From positions 20,096 through 84,095 of the forward strand of contig JALEZZ010000062.1 of the NCBI GenBank assembly GCA_022773585.1: a DNA stretch of 64,000 nt, read 5' to 3'. Position 1 is the first letter of the stretch. Every line of letters starts with the position of its first letter. The notes beneath the pieces were generated by a model that was not told the DNA's origin, made no database searches, and was given only the letters and a program-made list of their open reading frames with translations. Shown piece after piece: positions 53,484 to 62,060 of this stretch. The DNA is from Selenomonas sp. (GTDB lineage: Bacteria; Bacillota; Negativicutes; Selenomonadales; Selenomonadaceae). The position numbers and the translations under genes are program-made.

Positions 53484-54782
53484 TCACAGGAACTCCATAC
53501 GCCCCGCAAGATACAGCGGCAGATTCGTGAATGCACCGTCCGTCCGAAGATTCCGTCCAGAATAACGGATTGCCACCTTCGGGTGATGCTTTTCAAGGAA
53601 ACGCTTGAAACTCGTCGCCTGCTTCATCGTTCCAGCCTTTACTTCGACAGGAATGATTTCACCACGATACTGCATCAGGAAGTCGATCTCGTGCTGCGCA
53701 TCCGGTGCATAGTAATGCGGCTGGGCCGGGAGCTTTCCCATGAACTGCTGGAGAACGAAGTTCTCCGTCATCGCACCTTTGAATGGAAAATCTCGATCAA
53801 AAAGCAGTGCCTCATTTTCTACTTCGCCCATCGCATTGAGCAGGCCCGTGTCGAGGAAGAAAAGCTTGAAATGATTCTGCACTTCATACGCTTTCAGCGG
53901 ATAGCCCGGTTGTGAGACATTGTAGATGCGATGGACAATTCCTGCGGAAACAAGCCATTCTACCGCTTCTTCGAACTCCCGTGCTCGTGCCCCCTTCTTC
54001 ACGAGTCCGTAAGTAAATTTCTCCTGTTCTCGCGAAAGCTGTGGAATGATGCTGCGATACACCATGAGGATGCGCGCAGCATTCACACGTCGATTGTGCT
54101 TCGTGAAATCATTTTCGTAGAGAGCAAGGATGGCACGCTGGAGTTCGCGCACACGGCGCGGATTACGGCCATCTGCCCAAGCCGCTACGCATTCCGGCAT
54201 TCCTCCGATGATGAGATATTGCCGATACATCTCCATAAGCCGCTCATGAAACAGCTCCGGCACCGTCACGCCAGGCTCTAGCGCTGCATAAACCGCCGCC
54301 ATCTTTTCATCCACCGCCGCAAGAAATTCTGCAAATGTCAATGGATAGATGGAAAGCAGATCCACCTGTCCGACCGGATACGAATACGGCTCTGCAAGGT
54401 ACGTGCCGAGCAAGCTTCCCGCCGCTATGATATGATAGTCCGGTGCCTGCTCGCGAAAATACTTCAGTGCATTCAAGGCGTCCGGACATTCCTGCACCTC
54501 GTCAAAAATCAGCAGCGTTCGTCCTTCGCGAATGGGCTCTCCATGCAAAAGCGACAGCATTTCCAGGATGCGCGCCGGTGTCTTCGTTTGTGCAAACAGA
54601 CTCTTGAGCCCTGCTGTCTCGTCAAAGTTGCAATACACAACATTTTCATAGAACCGTCGTCCGAATTCGCGCATAAGCCAGGTCTTCCCGACCTGCCGCG
54701 CCCCGCGCAGCACAAGGGGTTTCCGGTCTGCTCGCGCTTTCCATAATTCGAGTTCGGCCATTACGCTTCGTTCCATCCGCAT
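53484..54782 (-). CDS. AAA ATPase with DUF4143 domain
   Basis: 432 aa. Walker A LRGARQVGKTWLMREFG near residue 25, Walker B TLLIFDEVQECPDAL, sensor region AAGSLLG; the C-terminal DUF4143 half ends in a PD-(D/E)XK-like fold (HEIDFLMQYRGEIIPVEVKAG). A widespread bacterial ATPase family of unclear role, often near mobile or variable genes. It is placed here inside the glycosyltransferase island. Confidence 0.9.
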   Translation of the reverse strand: MRMERSVMAELELWKARADRKPLVLRGARQVGKTWLMREFGRRFYENVVYCNFDETAGLKSLFAQTKTPARILEMLSLLHGEPIREGRTLLIFDEVQECPDALNALKYFREQAPDYHIIAAGSLLGTYLAEPYSYPVGQVDLLSIYPLTFAEFLAAVDEKMAAVYAALEPGVTVPELFHERLMEMYRQYLIIGGMPECVAAWADGRNPRRVRELQRAILALYENDFTKHNRRVNAARILMVYRSIIPQLSREQEKFTYGLVKKGARAREFEEAVEWLVSAGIVHRIYNVSQPGYPLKAYEVQNHFKLFFLDTGLLNAMGEVENEALLFDRDFPFKGAMTENFVLQQFMGKLPAQPHYYAPDAQHEIDFLMQYRGEIIPVEVKAGTMKQATSFKRFLEKHHPKVAIRYSGRNLRTDGAFTNLPLYLAGRMEFL

Positions 54783-54888
54783 CCCTTTCCTAGCCGTTTT
54801 CGCATTTACACAAAATTCATCTGCATTACACCTCTATTTTACACATTTTCTTGCATTTTCCAAGATGTATTTCCACATTTTTCGCATA

Positions 54889-54933
54889 AAAACAGGCGAT
54901 GATTCCACATTTTGTGAAAACATCGCCTGTTCA
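54889..54933 (-). terminator. Terminator after the unknown 134-aa gene
   Basis: ACAGGCGATGTTTTCACA / TGTGGAATCATCGCCTGT, then TTTTTA on the minus strand. Confidence 0.8.
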
Positions 54934-54946
54934 TCATTCCCATCTC

Positions 54947-55351
54947 TCACGGCCGCCAGTTCATCGCGCGGAACGACCGCGTGCGGACGCGCTCGACGAT
55001 GTTGCGCGGGCGCAGGATGCTGTGGGCGGATTTCTGGAGCTTCGCGTACTGGTTGAGGTCGTCGTTGACGCGGTATGTGCGGAAGAACGTCGTGAGGCCG
55101 ATCTCGCCGAGCGTCTTGCCTGCGCCGTCCTTCTGGAGCCAGACGACTTCGTTCTTCGCGCCGCCATCCGCGCCCTCGCTCGCTGGAAAGGCATCCATGG
55201 CCTCTTCGAGCGAGAGCTCCATGAGAAGCCGGTCCGTGCGCTCGACGAGCAGGATGTAGCTTGAGAGGTTGCTGCGCCAGTTCGTCGGCTTCCGGCGCAG
55301 GACTTTCGCGACAGCCTCGCGCGCATGTTCCATTCGTTGGTCTCTTTCCAT
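54947..55351 (-). CDS. Unknown soluble protein
   Basis: 134 aa, not recognised. Basic N- and C-termini, Arg-rich end (RPRNIVERVRTRSFRAMNWRP), a mixed middle (LLVERTDRLLMELSLEEAMDAF; EVVWLQKDGAGKTLGEIG). The ATG at 55351 follows GGGGGCG by 8 nt; a TTG at 55381 is a longer alternative. Its own terminator suggests it is a real gene. It may be cotranscribed with the upstream glycosyltransferase gene. Confidence 0.65.
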   Translation of the reverse strand: MERDQRMEHAREAVAKVLRRKPTNWRSNLSSYILLVERTDRLLMELSLEEAMDAFPASEGADGGAKNEVVWLQKDGAGKTLGEIGLTTFFRTYRVNDDLNQYAKLQKSAHSILRPRNIVERVRTRSFRAMNWRP

Positions 55352-55434
55352 ATATAACGCCCCCAGTTTACAAGATTCCAATTGCCTCCATCATAACGCA
55401 AATCCCGCCGTTTTACAACATATCGCGTCACGTT

Positions 55435-56715
55435 TCAGATGCGCCCCTGCGTCCCTTTCACATCCCGCGCAAACGTCGAGCTCGCATCGGCATGAGCGAT
55501 GTAATACGCCTCGTCTTCAGGGAGGTGCTGCGAATCAAGATACCAAGGCAGATGGCGCAGGAGCAGACGGCCGCCCGTGCACATGGCAGGCGAAACCGTG
55601 TAATGACGGATGGGCGCATAGAGCGCGAATGTCGTATCGCAGGCGGCATAATAGAGCTCCTCTTCTACGGGAACCTGCTGATAGGCCGCCTGCCCCTGTG
55701 CAATCTGCATCGACCTCTGGGGCCGAGGGAGATCATCCGTTTTCAGTCCGGCGCCGACTTTTGCGAGGAACGGGTAGCGCCGCAAAATCTGGTAGAGCCG
55801 CGCGACAATGCCTTTCGGGCAGTCCTCTACGGGCAGGACGTCTGGATCCGTATAGACGTAGGGCGTCCTGATGTCGAGCTTCTGCAGCAGGTATGCCTGC
55901 CAGATGGCCCGATGGCCGAAATTGCGCGAGAGACGCACGACGGTCACACGCCCATCCCGAATGACGTCTTCATAATAAGCGAGAAGCGGCGGATACGTCG
56001 AAGCATTGTCAATCAGAAAGATCCGATGATAGCCAGCCTCGAGCAGCCAGCTGACGAGCTGTTGCAGGCAGCCGAGGCGGTCGCGGCAATTGATGAAGAT
56101 GGGGAGATTAAACGTTTCGGAGAGCGAAAGCGCGGGAATCGCAGGCAGTGCTGCTTCCTCGAGGCCATCGAGCACGGGAGCCTTCGCGAGCGCCGCATCG
56201 GCCGCAGCATCTCCCGTCTCGACATCGCCGCCAAGCGTGCGCAGGAAATTGCGCGCAGCCACGCCATCAGGATCCCAGAGCTTCATCGCATCGAGGTAGA
56301 ACGGCCGCGCCTCGCGCACGCAGCCGAGGCGCACGAGCGCGTTGCCGTGATAGATGTCGGCCTCGGGGTCCTGCTCCGTGTGGCTCTTGAGCTGCGCAAA
56401 ATATCCGGCGGCCTCGTCATAGGCTCCCTGCTGGTACGAAGCGATGCCGAGCAGCTTCAGCACGTCCAGGCTGACGCTTCGGCCTGCCGCCGTGCCGATG
56501 CGGATGCACGCCGCCGCGTAGCGAGCCGCCCGCCCGGGCTCCGCCCCCCCTAGGGCGACGTATGCCTCATAGAGCAGGACATTCCAAGATGCCAGCGGGC
56601 TCTCCGCGAAGGGGATGCCCTCTTGCAGGAGCTCCTCGCAATCATCCGCAAGGACGTCCGCCATCGTCCGCGTATCACAGGCTTCCCGTGCCCGGTCAAA
56701 GATTTCCCGTCCCAT
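55435..56715 (-). CDS. Glycosyltransferase-like protein, family X, with TPR-like N-terminus (copy 2)
   Basis: 426 aa. Residues 1 to about 150 are helical repeat (LLGIASYQQGAYDEAAGYFAQL, ADIYHGNALVRLG). The rest is the family-X core: FNLPIFINCRDRLGCLQQLVSWLLEAG, FLIDNASTYPPLLAYYEDV, TPYVYTDPDVLPVEDCPKG and HLPWYLDSQHLPEDEAYYIAHADASSTFARDVK. Same architecture as 47043 but with an extra N-terminal domain. Start at ATG 56715 with AAAGGA 8 nt upstream. The sugar donor is unknown. Confidence 0.85.
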   Translation of the reverse strand: MGREIFDRAREACDTRTMADVLADDCEELLQEGIPFAESPLASWNVLLYEAYVALGGAEPGRAARYAAACIRIGTAAGRSVSLDVLKLLGIASYQQGAYDEAAGYFAQLKSHTEQDPEADIYHGNALVRLGCVREARPFYLDAMKLWDPDGVAARNFLRTLGGDVETGDAAADAALAKAPVLDGLEEAALPAIPALSLSETFNLPIFINCRDRLGCLQQLVSWLLEAGYHRIFLIDNASTYPPLLAYYEDVIRDGRVTVVRLSRNFGHRAIWQAYLLQKLDIRTPYVYTDPDVLPVEDCPKGIVARLYQILRRYPFLAKVGAGLKTDDLPRPQRSMQIAQGQAAYQQVPVEEELYYAACDTTFALYAPIRHYTVSPAMCTGGRLLLRHLPWYLDSQHLPEDEAYYIAHADASSTFARDVKGTQGRI

Positions 56716-56747
56716 ACCGACCATCCTTTCTTTGCCGCAGATAAACG

Positions 56748-56776
56748 AAAAGGCCCTGCCTTGCGGCAGGACCTGA
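56748..56776 (-). terminator. Terminator after tRNA-Val(GAC)
   Basis: AGGTCCTGCC / GGCAGGGCCT stem followed by TTTTCG on the minus strand, close to the tRNA 3' end. Confidence 0.75.
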
Positions 56777-56783
56777 ATGTTCA

Positions 56784-56860
56784 TGGTGGGGTTAACAAGA
56801 TTCGAACTTGTGACCTCCTCGATGTCAACGAGACACTCTAACCAACTGAGCTATAACCCC
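56784..56860 (-). tRNA. tRNA-Val (anticodon GAC)
   Basis: 77 nt including CCA. Acceptor GGGGTTA/TAACCCC, D arm TAGCTCAGTTGGTTAGAGT, anticodon stem TCTCG/CGAGG with loop TTGACAT (anticodon GAC), T arm CACAAGTTCGAATCTTGT-type. Reads GUC (and GUU by wobble). Confidence 0.93.
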
Positions 56861-57010
56861 ATTCACTTGTCATCGGCGCTTCGCTGCTTGCTTCATCGCT
56901 TTAGTTCAGCGCCATGTCTTAACGACAAGATTTATTATAGCGGTCGTTCGCCATTTTGTCAACAACTTTTTGAAATTTTTTCGAGATTTTTTTCGAGAAT
57001 TTCATACGGC

Positions 57011-57058
57011 GCTACCCTCTCCGACCCCTTCGGGGCCACCTCCCCCAGAGGGGGAGGC
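57011..57058. repeat. Repeat B, copy 14
   Basis: TACCCTCTCCGACCCC, CCCCTTCGGGG hairpin, CTCCCCCAGAGGGGGAG; closest to copies 11 and 12. It lies between tRNA-Val(GAC) and the end of the FakA-like gene. Confidence 0.85.
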
Positions 57059-57072
57059 TCGTTCTCACTTCT

Positions 57073-58320
57073 TCAAATGCCTGCTGCCGCCCGCATGGCC
57101 TTGGCATTTTCGGCTGCCGTCTTCGTGTCGTCAAACGCCGCGAGCGCTTTCTTCGCGGCCTCGGGGCTCTCGGTGAGCACGAGCTCGACGCGGGCGCCGA
57201 GCAGGCGGCGCGCCTGGCGGAAGACGAGGCGGTAGTCCTTGCACGACGAGACGAGGATGTAGCTCTCGGCGAGGTCGCTGTGCGCGGCATTGACGAGCTC
57301 GGAGACGGATGGGCACGAGCCCGGCGAGCCCGCGACGACGACATGGGCGCCAGCCTTCTGCCACGCCTTGCCGTCATCGGCATCCTCGGCCACGGCGACG
57401 CAGGCGACGCGCATGACGGCATCCTGCGACGCGAGCGCGTGCGTCTCGCTCATGTTCGTGACGCGCATGTCCCTGAGAGGCCCCCAGCCGACGGCCTGCT
57501 CGAGCACGGCGCCTGGGTGGTTCGTATGCAGATGGATCTCGACGCCGCCGTGCTGGCGGCTGAGCTGGACGAAGGTCGCGAGCTCCTTGAGCTGCGCGCG
57601 CAGGGCGTCCGTGTCAGCCGTCGCGTTCTTGACGCGCATCTGCATGCAGTACGGCGCGACCTGATCGACGCGCGGGTCGGGCATGCCGGACTGCGCTTCG
57701 AGGCCCAAAGAGAGGCTCATGGCTGGCGAGACGAAGTTGCCGTCGAGGCCTTTCATGCAGCCCGAGAGGAAGTTGAACATGATGCGTGCGCCCGCGTCCT
57801 CGCGGCCGATGCGCGTCAGTGCGTCCTCGCCCGCGTCGATGGCCGCCGCAAGGATTTCCGTGATGGGCACATTTGCGCGGACGGCGTGGTATGCGCCCTT
57901 TGCGACGGCTTTCGCGACCGTGATGATCGGCCGCTCCTCGCCCTCGGGCAACACGCGCTGCGCGTAGAGGATGCCGTACTGGAACGCCTTGCCGAATTCA
58001 GAGCTCGTCGCGTTGTACTTGCCGAGCAGCCCTTTGCCGATGCCGCGGAACAGCTGTGCGAGCACGACGCCTGCCTGCCCGCGCGCGCCGAAGACCGCCG
58101 CCGTCGCGACGCGGCGCGAGAGCCCGCCGATGCCGTCATCCTTCGTATCGGCGAGCGGCTGGACGGCCGCCGCCATCGTGCGCAGGACATGGGTGCCCGG
58201 CAGCGTGCCGCCGCCCCGGAGCGCGTTGATGTTCTCATATTCGAGCAGGAACTCGCTGTAAGCGCCCATGACCATGCGCTTGAAATCGCTTCCTGTGATG
58301 ACTTCCTTATTTCCTGACAT
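57073..58320 (-). CDS. FakA/DAK2-like protein with degenerate kinase site
   Basis: 415 aa. DhaL/DAK2-like helical domain (about 1-200: ATAAVFGARGQAGVVLAQLFRGIGKGL) and a C-terminal FakA-like region (VEIHLHTNHPGAVLEQAVGWGPL). In FakA the N-terminal VPDGDTGTNM supplies Mg-ATP ligands; here the aligned stretch reads RGGGTLPGTHVLRTM with no Asp, so ATP-dependent fatty-acid phosphorylation is doubtful. May be a regulatory paralogue. No FakB/DegV gene is nearby. Confidence 0.85.
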   Translation of the reverse strand: MSGNKEVITGSDFKRMVMGAYSEFLLEYENINALRGGGTLPGTHVLRTMAAAVQPLADTKDDGIGGLSRRVATAAVFGARGQAGVVLAQLFRGIGKGLLGKYNATSSEFGKAFQYGILYAQRVLPEGEERPIITVAKAVAKGAYHAVRANVPITEILAAAIDAGEDALTRIGREDAGARIMFNFLSGCMKGLDGNFVSPAMSLSLGLEAQSGMPDPRVDQVAPYCMQMRVKNATADTDALRAQLKELATFVQLSRQHGGVEIHLHTNHPGAVLEQAVGWGPLRDMRVTNMSETHALASQDAVMRVACVAVAEDADDGKAWQKAGAHVVVAGSPGSCPSVSELVNAAHSDLAESYILVSSCKDYRLVFRQARRLLGARVELVLTESPEAAKKALAAFDDTKTAAENAKAMRAAAGI

Positions 58321-58468
58321 AGATTTCACCCATTTCTGCGGATTTCTTTTTCCTTTCAAAAAAAGGATTCTATGGTAGTATTCGCGAAATAGATAGAATA
58401 ACCTTTTTTTCAGCAGAATTTTTCAGAGAAGCTCTGCACTTCTCAAAGCATACAGGAGAATCACAAGC

Positions 58469-61192
58469 ATGACAACGACCCCCATGACCCCGCAGCAATC
58501 CCTCGAAGACGAGCTCAAGAAAGAAGCCGTCCCAGCACCGGCACCAGCTCCGAAACCGGAAGCACCTGCCGCTCCGGCCCCGCGCCGCCGCGGACGCCCG
58601 CGCAAGACGGAGGCGGAAAAGAAAGCCTCGGCCGCCAAGCGCACGCGCGCGAAAAAATCTTCGTCCGCAAAGACAAAGGCCGCATCGAAAAAATCTGCAC
58701 CGAAGAAAGACCTGCTCTTCGCGCTCGACATCGGCACGCGCAGCGTCATCGGCATCGTCGCGGAAGAGCTGCCGGACGGCTCGCTCAAAATCATCGCGAC
58801 CGACCGTCAGGAACACCGCACGCGCGCGATGCTCGACGGCCAGATTCATGACGTGCCGCAGGTCGCGGCTGTCATCCGCCAGGTGAAAGAACGCCTCGAA
58901 GCGAAAGTCGGGCCTCTCAGGAGTGCCGCCGTCGCAGCCGCTGGCCGCGCGCTCTACACGATGACGGCCACGGCGGAAAAAGACTTCCACGGCGTCATCT
59001 CGAGCGCGCAGGAGCGCGACCTCGATTTCGCTGGCGTGCAGACGGCGCAGGCAAAGCTCGCGGCCTCGCACACGGTTGACGACCCAACGCACTACTACTG
59101 CGTCGGCTACAGCACCATCCGCTACGAACTCGACGGCAGCCCGCTCAAAAGCCTCGTCGGCCAGCGTGGCGACTCTGCGAAGGCCGAAGTCATCGCGACG
59201 TTCCTGCCGCGCCAGGTCATCGACTCCATGCAGAGCGCCCTCGCGTCCGTCGGCCTCGAGATGCGCGCGCTGACACTCGAGCCGATTGCGGCCATCAACG
59301 TGCTGATTCCGCCGACCATGCGCCACCTGAACCTCGTCCTCGTCGATATCGGCGCAGGCACGAGCGACGTCGCCATCACAAAGAACGGCTCCGTCATCGC
59401 CTACGGCATGGTGCCGAAAGCCGGCGACGAAATCACCGAAGCCATCAGCCAGAACTTCCTCCTCGACTTCAACGTCGCCGAGTCCGCGAAGCGCGCAGCC
59501 GCGCATGGCGAGAAAGTCGCGTTCTCCGACATCCTCGGCGCGAGCTACGACCTCGCGGCCGCCGATGTCATCAAGCCCGTGCTGCCCTCCATCCGCGACC
59601 TCGCGGGCTCCATCGCGAGCGAGATCACGAAGCTCAACGGGCAGGCGCCGCAGGCCGTCATGCTCGTCGGCGGCGGGTCGCTCACGCCGATGCTCAAGGA
59701 CTACGTCGCCGAAGCGCTCGAAATGCCTGAGAACCGCGTCGCCGTGCGCCAGCCCGACATCGTCGCAGGCATCGCCGACATCCCGGAGGTCCTGCACTCC
59801 CCGGACGCCGTCACGCCGCTCGGCATTTTGAAGATTGCTTCTATGAACACGCTCCATTTCCTGCGCGTCTTCGTCAACGGGCAGGAGCACAGCCTGTTCA
59901 ATTTCCGCACGCTGACCGTCAGCGACGCGCTGCTCGCCTCGGGCATCAATCTCCGGAAATGGAACGGCCGCCCGGGTCTCGCGCTCATGGTGACGGTCGA
60001 TGGCAAGACGAAGTCTTACCCCGGCACGCTCGGCACGCTCGCGAAAATCGCCGTCGATGGCGAGGACGGCGACCTCGACACGCCGGTCCATGAGGCCAGC
60101 GAAATCACCGTCACACGCGGCGAAAACGGCGCTTCGCCCGAAGTCCGCCTCTCGGAAGCCCTGAAGACGCCGCCCGCGCTCCACATCACGCTCAATGACG
60201 GCGCCGTCTCCATCCCGGCCGAAGTCCTCATCGACGGCGAGCCCGTCGCGCAGGGCACCGACCCCGTCCTGCACGATGGTGCCGAGGTCACGAGCCGCAT
60301 GGCCTCGACCGTCGGCGAAGCGCTGCGCGTCGCAAGCTGCCCGCCGCAGGGCCGCCGCATCCGCTACGAGCTCAACGGCGAAGAGACGAGCTTCGTCAGC
60401 ACGCCGACCATCCGGCAGAACGACCTCCCGGCCTCGCTCTCGATGCCCGTCCACGACGGCGACCGCCTGACGTATGAAGAGGGCGCCGCCCCGACGCTCG
60501 GCGCCGCGCTCGGCATCTCCGAGCTCGAAGCCTCGCTCGTGCTCTACTACCAGGGCGAGGAGCACAAGATTCCCTCGGCCACCGTGCGCCTCACGAAAGA
60601 CGGAAAGACAGCAACGCCCGAAACGCAGCTCTCCGATGGCTGCCACATCACGTATGAAAAATCCGAACGCCGCGCCACGACCGTCAGCGACGCCCTCGTC
60701 GCCGTCGGCTTCGAGCCGCCCCCAGCCACGAGCCGCGTCAGCGCCCAGATTCTCGTCAACAGCCGTCCCGTCGACTTCACGGCGCCCGTCAAGAACGGCG
60801 ATACGCTCGCCGTCCAGCTCCGCCCGCTCGGCGGCCTCATGGCGAGCGGCTTCCGCCCCGGTGCAGGGAATGCGGGGTCTGCAGAAACACCCAAAACGCC
60901 TGCTGACACAGCAAAAAACGCAACGGCTCCGACACTGGCCGCGCCCTCTGCCCCGTCAGACGACGCAGATGCCATCCGCCAGATGCAGGCCTCCAGCCCC
61001 ACTGCGTCCACGCCTTCCACTACGTCACCTGCAGCTCCATCGTCATCTCCTGACACGCGTCACGGCCTCAACAGCCTCGCCGAAGCCCTCGGCCTGACGG
61101 CCGAAGACGCCGGCCCCGCGACGCACACCGACGAAACGCCCGTGCCGAAAAAAACAACCATCAGCATCTCCGACCTCATGCGGGATGACTGA
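58469..61192 (+). CDS. FtsA/PilM-like actin-fold protein with basic AT-hook N-terminus and C-terminal repeats
   Basis: 907 aa. N-terminal 80 residues are Pro/Ala/Lys-rich with the AT-hook-like RRRGRPRKTE (about 39-48). About 82-455 are an FtsA-like ATPase: LLFALDIGTRSVIGIVAEE (phosphate 1), LNLVLVDIGAGTSDVAI (phosphate 2), VMLVGGGSLTPML (adenosine). About 460-830 contain four or five modules of a similar beta pattern (for example VHDGDRLTYE, LSDGCHITYE, VKNGDTLAVQ after strand pairs), then a low-complexity tail. It is much larger than FtsA (about 420 aa). Probably a filament or scaffold; role unknown. Confidence 0.85.
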   Translation: MTTTPMTPQQSLEDELKKEAVPAPAPAPKPEAPAAPAPRRRGRPRKTEAEKKASAAKRTRAKKSSSAKTKAASKKSAPKKDLLFALDIGTRSVIGIVAEELPDGSLKIIATDRQEHRTRAMLDGQIHDVPQVAAVIRQVKERLEAKVGPLRSAAVAAAGRALYTMTATAEKDFHGVISSAQERDLDFAGVQTAQAKLAASHTVDDPTHYYCVGYSTIRYELDGSPLKSLVGQRGDSAKAEVIATFLPRQVIDSMQSALASVGLEMRALTLEPIAAINVLIPPTMRHLNLVLVDIGAGTSDVAITKNGSVIAYGMVPKAGDEITEAISQNFLLDFNVAESAKRAAAHGEKVAFSDILGASYDLAAADVIKPVLPSIRDLAGSIASEITKLNGQAPQAVMLVGGGSLTPMLKDYVAEALEMPENRVAVRQPDIVAGIADIPEVLHSPDAVTPLGILKIASMNTLHFLRVFVNGQEHSLFNFRTLTVSDALLASGINLRKWNGRPGLALMVTVDGKTKSYPGTLGTLAKIAVDGEDGDLDTPVHEASEITVTRGENGASPEVRLSEALKTPPALHITLNDGAVSIPAEVLIDGEPVAQGTDPVLHDGAEVTSRMASTVGEALRVASCPPQGRRIRYELNGEETSFVSTPTIRQNDLPASLSMPVHDGDRLTYEEGAAPTLGAALGISELEASLVLYYQGEEHKIPSATVRLTKDGKTATPETQLSDGCHITYEKSERRATTVSDALVAVGFEPPPATSRVSAQILVNSRPVDFTAPVKNGDTLAVQLRPLGGLMASGFRPGAGNAGSAETPKTPADTAKNATAPTLAAPSAPSDDADAIRQMQASSPTASTPSTTSPAAPSSSPDTRHGLNSLAEALGLTAEDAGPATHTDETPVPKKTTISISDLMRDD

Positions 61193-61217
61193 TGGCTGTT
61201 CCAAGTTCTTTTAAGCG

Positions 61218-62060
61218 TTATTTGATTTCCCCGATGTCCATGCTGATGTCGAGGGCCTTGACGCTGTGCGTCAGCGCGCCGACCGAGATGACATCGACGC
61301 CGCTCTTCGCGGCCGCCGCGAGCGTCGTCTCGTCGATGCCGCCCGAAGCCTCGACGACGGCCTTGTGGCCCACGATTTCCACGGCCTTTGCCATGAGGTC
61401 CGGTGCCATGTTGTCGAGCATGATGACATCGGCACCGCCCGCGAGCGCTTCGCGGACGCCGTCGAGGCTTTCGACCTCGATCTCGATCTTCGTCATGTGG
61501 CTCGCATAGGCGTGCGCGCGCTCGAGCGCCGCCGTGATGCCGCCTGCGACCTTGATGTGGTTGTCCTTGATGAGCATCGCATCGTAGAGGCCGAGACGGT
61601 GGTTCGAGCCGCCGCCGACGCGCACGGCGTATTTGTCGAGGACACGCAGGCCCGGCGTCGTCTTGCGCGTATCGACGAGCTTTGCGCCATAGGGCGCGGC
61701 GATGGCCGCGAGCTTCGCCGTCCGCGTCGCGACGCCTGACATGTGCTGCAGGAGGTTCAGCGCGAGGCGTTCGCCCGTCAGCACGGCACGCGCGCTGCCA
61801 TGCACGGCCGCGATGATCGTGCCCGGCGTCAGCTCGGCGCCATCCTCGAGCTTCGCATTGAAGAGGATGCGCGGCTCGAGGAGCTCGAACACGCGCCGCG
61901 CGACGTCCACGCCCGCGAGCACGCCCGTGTCCTTTGCATGGATGATGCCCGTCGTCTCCATCTCGGGGCCGACGATCGAGAGCGTCGTGATGTCGCCGCT
62001 GCCGATGTCTTCCTCAAGCCATGACTGCAAGCTCGCGTCCAATCCAAATATCGTTTCCAT
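61218..62060 (-). CDS. nadC: Quinolinate phosphoribosyltransferase (decarboxylating)
   Basis: 280 aa. EEDIGSGDITT, LNLLQHMSGVATRTAKL, VDTRKTTPGLRVLDKYAVRVGGGSNHRLGLYDAMLIKDNH and MLDNMAPD give a complete NadC active site. Makes nicotinate mononucleotide from quinolinate. Start at ATG 62060 (GAAGGAGA 8 nt upstream) inside the end of nadB; the 47-bp overlap implies coupling. Confidence 0.96.
   Translation of the reverse strand: METIFGLDASLQSWLEEDIGSGDITTLSIVGPEMETTGIIHAKDTGVLAGVDVARRVFELLEPRILFNAKLEDGAELTPGTIIAAVHGSARAVLTGERLALNLLQHMSGVATRTAKLAAIAAPYGAKLVDTRKTTPGLRVLDKYAVRVGGGSNHRLGLYDAMLIKDNHIKVAGGITAALERAHAYASHMTKIEIEVESLDGVREALAGGADVIMLDNMAPDLMAKAVEIVGHKAVVEASGGIDETTLAAAAKSGVDVISVGALTHSVKALDISMDIGEIK

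Noticed and set aside
58370..60646. Minus-strand open frame of 758 codons opposite the FtsA-like gene
   Set aside because: It mirrors a convincing coding gene and has the composition of an antisense frame. The same reasoning applies to 27887-29389 (opposite pgi) and 29971-30993.
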